From Tragulus kanchil (lineage: Eukaryota; Chordata; Mammalia; Artiodactyla; Tragulidae): a DNA stretch of 64,000 nt. The notes under the pieces were generated by a model that did no database searches, was not told the origin of the DNA, and saw nothing but the letters and a program-made list of their open reading frames with translations. Of this stretch, positions 57,190 through 64,000 are shown piece after piece; position 1 is the stretch's first letter; the number at the start of each line of letters is the position of its first letter. The DNA is taken from contig JAIOJX010000030.1 of the NCBI GenBank assembly GCA_022376925.1, forward strand, positions 171,115,298 to 171,179,297, written 5' to 3'. Made by a program: the position numbers and the translations under genes.

Positions 57190-59376
57190 GTCTTTGGAAA
57201 GTTAACACCATAATGTGAACTGTGTATTTGTGACATGCAGTTATTATGTCAGGGAGGGAAGAGTAATGAGTTCAGTGACTCAAGAAAAACGCCTCATGAC
57301 TTAACACTGTTTGTACCATGTTATTGTCTGCAGTGCAGTCTGCACCTACCCTTTGGATTCCAGGCATAAATCCTGGAAACAGGCCTCCTCTCCTCTGCTC
57401 CTGTGATGCTTTTTAGCTAAATCTCGTGTGTCGCCCAGAGTGGGTGGTGTGTGTATGCTAGTTGTGTCTTCTGTCAGTTCTTATCAACACAGTGTTGATG
57501 GGGTGCAGAGACTGGGTGGGCATACCTTCACCGCTGGTGTTGACTGAAGTGACAAACAGTCTAACGTGATTAGTGTTTGCCTGAGCACCGAGGATTTTTC
57601 CGTGTCGAAAGAGATAAAATAAAATGTCACTTTAAGGCTGTATTGGTGGGGGCCAAACTGTATCATATTCAGGCCTAGGTGGGGCAGGTTCCCTGTGGTC
57701 ATTGTGGGGTGGAACTCTAGAAACCCTAGACTTTATTGCATATAGTTACTTGGGTCCTTTCCTTTCTGTGGGTGGAATGACTTATAGAGTCACTCTCTGT
57801 AAGTTATGGTGTTGCTTCTTTTGCCCCTTCTTGTGTCATGTTTGAGGCACACACACATGATTCAGTCATTCCTCATTTGTTTATCTATTCACTCATAAAT
57901 CCATTTCCACCCTCTTTGTACCACACACAGTGCTGGCATCACAGCTTCCGCCATGAAAAGCCCAGGAGTGGTCCGTGTCCTTCTGTGATTGGTAGTCTAG
58001 ACTGGAAGGCATATCCACAAATGCAGAGTCAAAAGGCAGGACAGGAAGTAGAGTGGTAGAGCTTATGCTCAGTGAATTATAGGGCACACAGGAAGAGCAT
58101 GGAACACAGCTTCTTGGGGGCTCCTGGAAATGACTAAGTTTTAAAAGACAGAGGATCAAGCTGAAAAATAGGAGATTGTTGGAAAAGCGGAAAGGAGGAA
58201 GTTGCAGATGGAGGGCACAGCCTACACAGAGGCCTGGGGAAGGGGAGTATCATGGGATGTAAAGTTTTAAGTAGTGAGGAGTCTTTGGAAAGTTAACACC
58301 ATAATGTGAACTGTGTATTTGTGACATGCAGTTATTATGTCAGGGAGGGAAGAGTAATGAGTTCAGTGACTCAAGAAAAACGCCTCATGACTTAACACTG
58401 TTTGTACCATGTTATTGTCTGCAGTGCAGTCTGCACCTACCCTTTGGATTCCAGGCATAAATCCTGGAAACAGGCCTCCTCTCCTCTGCTCCTGTGATGC
58501 TTTTTAGCTAAATCTCGTGTGTCGCCCAGAGTGGGTGGTGTGTGTATGCTAGTTGTGTCTTCTGTCAGTTCTTATCAACACAGTGTTGATGGGGTGCAGA
58601 GACTGGGTGGGCATACCTTCACCGCTGGTGTTGACTGAAGTGACAAACAGTCTAACGTGATTAGTGTTTGCCTGAGCACCGAGGATTTTTCCGTGTCGAA
58701 AGAGATAAAATAAAAATGTCACTTTAAGGCTGTATTGGTGGGGGGGCCAAACTGTATCATATTCAGGCCTAGGTGGGGCAGGTTCCCCTGTGGTCATTGT
58801 GGGGTGGAACTCTAGAAACCCTAGACTTTATTGCATATAGTTACTTGGGTCCTTTCCTTTCTGTGGGTGGAATGACTTATAGAGTCACTCTCTGTAAGTT
58901 ATGGTGTTGCTTCTTTTGCCCCTTCTTGTGTCATGTTTGAGGCACACACACATGATTCAGTCATTCCTCATTTGTTTATCTATTCACTCATAAATCCATT
59001 TCCACCCTCTTTGTACCACACACAGTGCTGGCATCACAGCTTCCGCCATGAAAAGCCCAGGAGTGGTCCGTGTCCTTCTGTGATTGGTAGTCTAGACTGG
59101 AAGGCATATCCACAAATGCAGAGTCAAAAGGCAGGACAGGAAGTAGAGTGGTAGAGCTTATGCTCAGTGAATTATAGGGCACACAGGAAGAGCATGGAAC
59201 ACAGCTTCTTGGGGGCTCCTGGAAATGACTAAGTTTTAAAAGACAGAGGATCAAGCTGAAAAATAGGAGATTGTTGGAAAAGCGGAAAGGAGGAAGTTGC
59301 AGATGGAGGGCACAGCCTACACAGAGGCCTGGGGAAGGGGAGTATCATGGGATGTAAAGTTTTAAGTAGTGAGGAG
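57190..59376. repeat. Direct duplication Q (57190-58281 / 58281-59376)
   Basis: Period 1091 rising to 1095. The copies abut exactly. Four single-base or two-base homopolymer length changes (A-run, G-run and C-run near 57617-57692 against 58709-58788) account for the drift. Content is mostly unique, with an old repeat in 57840-58281. Confidence 0.92.
57840..58281 (+). mobile_element. Possible ancient interspersed repeat
   Basis: Phrases such as GTGATTGGTAGTCTAGACTG, CAGCCTACACAGAGGCCTGG and AAGTTTTAAGTAGTGAGGAG resemble the same class of old repeat as 41890-42985. Recurs at 58935-59376. Confidence 0.35.
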
Positions 59377-59707
59377 CTGCTGAAAGAGGCAGAAAGTTAC
59401 AAGAGACAAGACTCAAGAAAGTGAAGGAATTGTGACTTTCTGGATCATGCTTAGACTTTAAGATTACAGATCCAGTAAATGGGTCTCCAGAGCTCATTCC
59501 CCAAGGTGCTTACTTGATGGCAACCAGTGTTCTCCCATCTTGATCCATCTGGCTTGCTCTCACCTCGTTGGTATTTTCTGTGGTGCTTGAGGATGTTCAT
59601 TGGTTGAAAAATGTTACATCATCTGCTGCTCAAGGATTTCAGTCTTGATGTGTTTTAGCAAACCCTGGAGAGCCATGCCTGTGGGCTTACTGCTTCTCTT
59701 TGTTCAA
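59377..59707. other. Unique DNA, no gene seen
   Basis: Non-coding, no recognised element. Confidence 0.5.
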
Positions 59708-59719
59708 AGCTGGACTTCA

Positions 59720-60000
59720 GGGCTTCCCTGGTGGTCCAGTGGGTAAAGAGTCTGCCTGGCAGTGCAAGGGACACAGGTTTGATCCCTGACCCAGGAAGAT
59801 CCTGTGTACCGTGGAACAGGCTGGACCGGTGTGTCCAATTATGAGTCAGCACTCTGGACCACATGTTTCCAGAGCCCGGGCTTTGCAACGAGAGAGGCTG
59901 CTGCAATGGGAGGCCCACACAGGCCAAAGAACAAAGATGGTTGAAAGTAAATAAATAAAAAAGTGATGAAAGAGGTCAAAATTAAAAAAAAAAAAAAAAA
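59720..60000 (+). mobile_element. Lineage SINE, full length
   Basis: Head GGGCTTCCCTGGTGGTCCAG, B-box GGTTTGATCCC, CTGGACCGGTGTGTCCAATT, GGGAGGCCCACACAGGCC, GAACAAAGATGG, then an 18-A run. AGCTGGACTTCA (59708-59719) and AGCTGAACTTCA (60001-60012) form a 12-bp target duplication with one mismatch. Confidence 0.93.
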
Positions 60001-60012
60001 AGCTGAACTTCA

Positions 60013-60770
60013 TTTATACGGTATTAGCAAGGCTCCAGGCAGAGTTCTGCAGGCTTGAAATTCCAGTTATTGTTCTAGAAAAATGAGAGACTCATCTTCT
60101 TCATTTCATTGATTCTTCCCAGCAGAGCTTATGTAAGACATGCCTGGGATTGCAGTTTCTATCTTTTAGCCTCTTTATTACTGTGGAAAAAAATTAGACA
60201 GCTTCATCATGATTTAAACAATGTATGAGACCATATTGCTTATTAAATTTTCTCTGCCCACATTGTTTGGAACTGTGCCATTGTGATTTATAATAAATAT
60301 ATTTGTAGTTTGTTCCTTACCCCTTTTCTGGAACAGAGCTCCTAAAATTCTAGGAATTTCCTAAGAGATCGGAGCAATAAAGGTGTTTTTATTATGTTAA
60401 TGAGGTGACTTCTGGATGGGGACTGGCTACTTAAGGAGTCAACCATGTGATTACAGGGTTGGAATTTTCAGTGCCATGCCCTGACTTCTAGGGAAGGAAC
60501 AGAGTTTGGTGACTGAATCAGTTGCCAGTTAGCTGTGATTTAATCAGCTATGTGAGTACATATTTGGAAGGGAAACAAGTATGTATGTGTGTGTATGGAA
60601 GTCCTGCATCGAAACCTGAAGGACATGGCTGGAGACCTTTTAGGTTGGTGAATACTCTGAGATTTGGGGAGCACGATATGCCAGGAGAAAACAAGAAAGC
60701 TCCACCCACCCACCCCCACCCCACATACCTTTTTCTGTTCATCTTTTCCACCTAGGTGTTCCTGAGTCAT
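60013..60770. other. Unique DNA, no gene seen
   Basis: About 760 bp free of recognised repeats. Bases 60180-60400 are A+T-rich but not simple. A C-rich ACCCACCCACCCCCACCCC stretch lies near 60705. Confidence 0.5.
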
Positions 60771-60987
60771 GAGCATGTGTATGTACTCAGTCATGTCCAA
60801 ATCCTTGAGATGCCATGGATTGTAGCCGGCCAGGCTCCTCTGTCCATGGCATTTTCCAGGCAAGAATACTGAAGTGGGTTTCCATGTCCTCCTTCAGGAG
60901 ATCTTCCCAACCCAGGGATGGACTATGCATTCCATGCATCTGCTCCACTGGCAGGTGGATTCTTTGCCGCTGTGTCACATGGAAAGT
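60771..60987 (-). mobile_element. Bov-tA-type SINE, antisense
   Basis: TGTACTCAGTCATGTCCAAA, GCCATGGATTGTAGCCGGCC, CCAGGCAAGAATACTGAAGT, CTTCCCAACCCAGGGATGGA, ending in the worn tRNA head CGCTGTGTCACATGGAAAG. Confidence 0.88.
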
Positions 60988-63017
60988 TTCTGAATTATAT
61001 CCCTTTATAATAAACTGGTAATCTAATAAGTCGGGTGTTTCTGTGATGTAAGGTGAACTCTGTGGGCCTCTCTAGTAGATTAATTCCTCTTGAGGAGAAG
61101 GTTATGGGAACCGCTGGTTTATAGCCAGTTGGTCAGAGTCGACAAGCTGCAGTTGAAGCTGGCTGCTGAAATTGGGGGAATGGGGGTTTGAGGGAAAGTC
61201 TTGAAGGACTGAACCTTTAACTTGTGGAATCTGATGCTTCTCTGGCTTGGTAGTGTCAGAACTGAATTGAATTGAGTGAATCAATGAAGGTGAATTGACT
61301 TCCTGTGAGCAGACTTTGGGAAAAACCTGGGGAATGGGGAGAGAGATGAGGGCTAATGGACTAATTTCAGGTAGTTATTAGCAGAGAAAGGAAAACGGTA
61401 TCTAGTATGTGAGTGAACCACTGGTTTCATCTCTTTGATTGGTCTTTGCCAATTAGCAGTAGTTATCTGGAAAACTTAGTTTTTGAAGAGTGCAGAGACT
61501 GATTCACTAGGTCTGATGGAATGAAGATAGGGAGGCTACTCAGAGGACATATATTGACATCCTGAGTTTATCGATAGGAAGGATGTGACCATGGAGGGTC
61601 ATGATGGGGATGAGAAAGACTGGCATGCTGCCATCAGAAGATGCGACTTGATTCTCCCCTGAGGGTCCAAGTTCCAGCTGAGTTACTTTTCAGAATGAAC
61701 CTGCTGATTCCTGATTCCTCAGTACTGATGGATATACTAAGGGGCAAAGTGTTTACACATTAACAAGGAAACATCTTCCTATGAATATTTTCTAAGGGGG
61801 CATATTTGAGAGAACATATGCTCTTTAATGCTCTATGCATGACAGAACTAGGCAACAAGCGTCCAGCCAGGGAGAAGATAGGAAGCATAGTAGTAGTGAG
61901 TCTGTCTGTATAAGACCCCCCATCATGTAAGTTATCACCAGTTGTGAGCCCCATTGCCATTTCCTACCAGACTCTTTTTTCTCTTCTTAACTGACTGACT
62001 GGGGGAGAGAATCTACCAAACATCACAGACTTGGAAGGCACAGTCAGAATGCTAATAGAGTGATCAGACCTCAGAGATTGCCTTCTTGGGATCTGACTGA
62101 TGCAGATGAGAAGCGCAACTCCTACCCTGTGCGTCTTCCTACACAGTTGCAATTAACATTTTATCTGCCCTCTGTCTCAAGTCAAAGCGTTGGCACTATT
62201 CCCTGGAAGGTGAGGAAGGACCTTAATTACAGAACAGATGCACCCACTGCTGCGTGCTGTATTCCAGTGTCACCACCTCTCCACTCCAGAGAGGGAGGTC
62301 AGACAGATCCTGGGCTGTCATGTGGCTCCAATTGAATATTTTAATTTAGAGACTCCGTAAGTTGCCCCATCAATTAAGACTGGCTGTACTGGCTGGGGCA
62401 CAGCCAGAAGCTCTGGTTCCTTTCATTTCTTACTGACCCCATCACACAGCGGAGGGTTGGCCAACATTTCAGTGGGTGGTGGTGAGCTGCCAGAAGGAAA
62501 ATGAAGACTAATGATTGAAGACGATTGTAAAGGGTAGGATTGGTCTTTGAAATGACAGCACATATGTCATGAGAGCTAATTGATGGTGCTTGGAGGGGGT
62601 CCAGGGAAAGTGGAGTGTTTTCTTTTACCATGTGTTCGCAACTGATAAATCCCTCTTCTTAGTGAATTATCCCTGAATAGACTTGCTTTTTGCTCAGGTA
62701 AATTTTAGTGCAAGGAAGTTCTTCATGTGATTATTCATGAGTTCAGGCTCTTTGCATCTCATGATGGTATCAGTTCATCATTTACTCCAGGAGGGAAAGG
62801 GAGTAGAACAAGAATGAGGGAAGGTGCTGCCTTTCAGAGGATAAGTTTAGGGCCAACTGCTTCCTCTTTTTTGTCTTCAAATTGCGATTCATGCAGATGT
62901 GTCTACATGGAGGAGGAGGGCTGAGTGAGAAGGAGGTACAAGAGATGAGGTTGATCCAGTCTTGGAGGCAGATGGGCACAGTGATAATGAGGCCTGAAAA
63001 CCTGTCTCCCTTCACCC
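60988..63017. other. Unique DNA, no gene seen
   Basis: The longest repeat-free stretch here, about 2 kb. No exon, RNA gene or regulatory element can be supported. Short frames (for example 62060-62335) lack any recognisable domain. Confidence 0.5.
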
Positions 63018-63726
63018 TCTGACAGTGTTGAGAAAGTATTAATAACTTGGTACAGCCACCATGGAAGACGGAATGGAAGTTCCTCAGGAAACCAAAAATA
63101 GATCTACCATATGACCCAGCAATCCTACTCCTGGGCATATACCCAGACGTAATTATAACTAAAAAAGATATATGTACCCCTATGTTCATAGTAGCTAAGA
63201 CATGAAAGCAAACCAAATGTCTATCAACAGATGAATGGATAAAGAAGATATGGTACACACACACACACACACACACACACAAGAATGCTGCTAGTCATAG
63301 AACAGAGTAATGTCATTTGTATCAACTGGGTGCAACTAGAGGTTATCATGCTAAGTGGAGTAAGAAAGAAAGAAAAAGAATAGTACATGGTATCATTTAA
63401 TATTTGGAATCCAAAACATGGCATAAACAAACTTGTCTACAGAACATAAACAGACTCTTAGACGTAGAGAACAGACTTGTGGTTGCTAAGGGAGGGAGAG
63501 GGATGAACTGGGAGTTTGGTGTCAGGAGATGCAAACTATTACATTTAGAATGGATAAACAACAGGATCCCACAGTATAGCACAGGGAACTATATTCAATA
63601 TCCTGTGATAAACCGTAATGGAAAAGAACATAAAAAATTATGTATGTGTGTAACTGAGTCACTTGGCTGTACAGAAGAAGTGGGCACAGCATTGTAAATC
63701 AACTGTACTCCAATAAAAAGAAAAAC
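63018..63726 (+). mobile_element. Older LINE-1 3' end
   Basis: Sense ORF2 C-terminus and 3' UTR: ATATGACCCAGCAATCCTAC, CTGGGCATATACCCAGACG, ATCAACAGATGAATGGATAA, then GATCCCACAGTATAGCACAG, and the terminus TTGTAAATCAACTGTACTCC followed by AATAAAAAG. A CA repeat replaces part of ORF2 at 63253-63281. Frames are broken. Confidence 0.88.
63253..63281. repeat. (CA)n microsatellite
   Basis: About 14 CA units inside the LINE-1 copy. Confidence 0.95.
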
Positions 63727-64000
63727 ACATCTTCCTTCTTTCTCAAATGCATAAAACACTGTCCTCAGCCAATATGCAGTGAGGTTACAATAGACTCATT
63801 TCCTGTTCCTAAATGTACAAACCTTGCTTTTAATTGGATGCCTAGGCCATGGAAGCAGCTGACACTGGTATGTGGGAACCATCCTTCTGGGCGAGGTGAG
63901 CATCCTGACGGCTACAGAGAGTAGCTCTTGGCTTTAACTGCAGGTAAGCCTTTGGAATCAATACCAGATAATCAGCTCTTTTCAAAGAAACAGAGGCTTG
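63727..64000. other. Unique DNA to window end
   Basis: No recognised feature in the last 270 bp. Confidence 0.5.

Noticed and set aside
743..59376. A new repeat family or a satellite with ~1.1-kb unit
   Set aside because: Each pair has a different sequence and only two copies (three where blocks overlap). A satellite would share one unit.
9279..60000. tRNA genes suggested by A and B boxes
   Set aside because: The boxes belong to SINE heads. No cloverleaf or discriminator-ended tRNA was found outside them.
62782..63282. A 166-codon minus-strand frame
   Set aside because: It is antisense to a LINE-1 3' end and starts in a CA repeat.
1..64000. CRISPR arrays, bacterial operons or phage genes
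   Set aside because: The whole window is mammalian repeat-rich DNA. The only regular repeats are duplications, SINEs and microsatellites.
1..64000. Endogenous retrovirus or LTR elements
   Set aside because: No LTR pair, primer-binding site, polypurine tract or gag/pol/env-like frame was recognised. A worn solo LTR in 50214-51044 cannot be excluded but is unsupported.

Overview
The window is mammalian nuclear DNA from an even-toed ungulate, very probably a ruminant. The evidence is the interspersed repeats: Bov-tA-type SINEs (tRNA head plus BovB-derived tail), CHR-type tRNA-derived SINEs, ruminant-style 5'-truncated LINE-1 copies, MIR, and hAT/Charlie DNA-transposon remnants. I found no protein-coding exon or host gene that I can support. 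The open frames present are short, unconserved in appearance, or fall in decayed LINE-1 and SINE copies. The window reads as intergenic or intronic sequence. The most abundant SINE is a young tRNA-derived family with a distinctive tail and target-site duplications of up to 18 bp. It differs from the bovine families I know, so the animal may lie outside the best-known bovids (inference only).

The dominant structure is a set of 17 direct, nearly identical tandem duplications. Each has a period of 1061-1171 bp and each involves a different sequence. They start near 743, 2611, 4528, 6432, 10392, 15669, 17492, 21743, 24917, 28049, 31421, 35542, 37819, 45672, 47782, 52919 and 57190. Breakpoints cut through unique DNA and repeats alike. 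The joins are abutting or carry short spacers of at most about 53 bp. Most non-homopolymer differences between copies lie next to the joins. This is what unmerged overlapping contig ends look like, so I regard them as probable assembly false duplications. Collapsing them would leave roughly 45 kb of real sequence.

Layout: 1-4735 is an old LINE-1 remnant (plus strand) with a CHR SINE inside it, inflated by duplications. 4736-13696 is mostly unique DNA with CHR, hAT, lineage SINE and Bov-tA copies. 13697-15302 is a nest of SINE and LINE-1 pieces. 15303-24086 is mostly unique DNA with MIR and a hAT-Charlie remnant. 24087-37433 alternates unique DNA, MIR and SINEs. 37819-40152 has a GT/TA microsatellite and a possible conserved non-coding block. 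40440-43210 is old repeats with a LINE-1 tail and a CHR-2 SINE. 44711-48352 holds Bov-tA, a SINE with a 17-bp target duplication, and a U6 snRNA/LINE-1 chimeric retropseudogene with its own 13-bp target duplication, whose 5' part is duplicated to 49436. 49980-57189 holds more SINEs, a three-fold repeated target site and a truncated LINE-1. 57190-64000 is mostly unique DNA, ending with an older LINE-1 3' end.

The most interesting biological object is the U6-LINE-1 chimera. The most important practical observation is the duplication pattern, which would mislead any gene, repeat or copy-number analysis.
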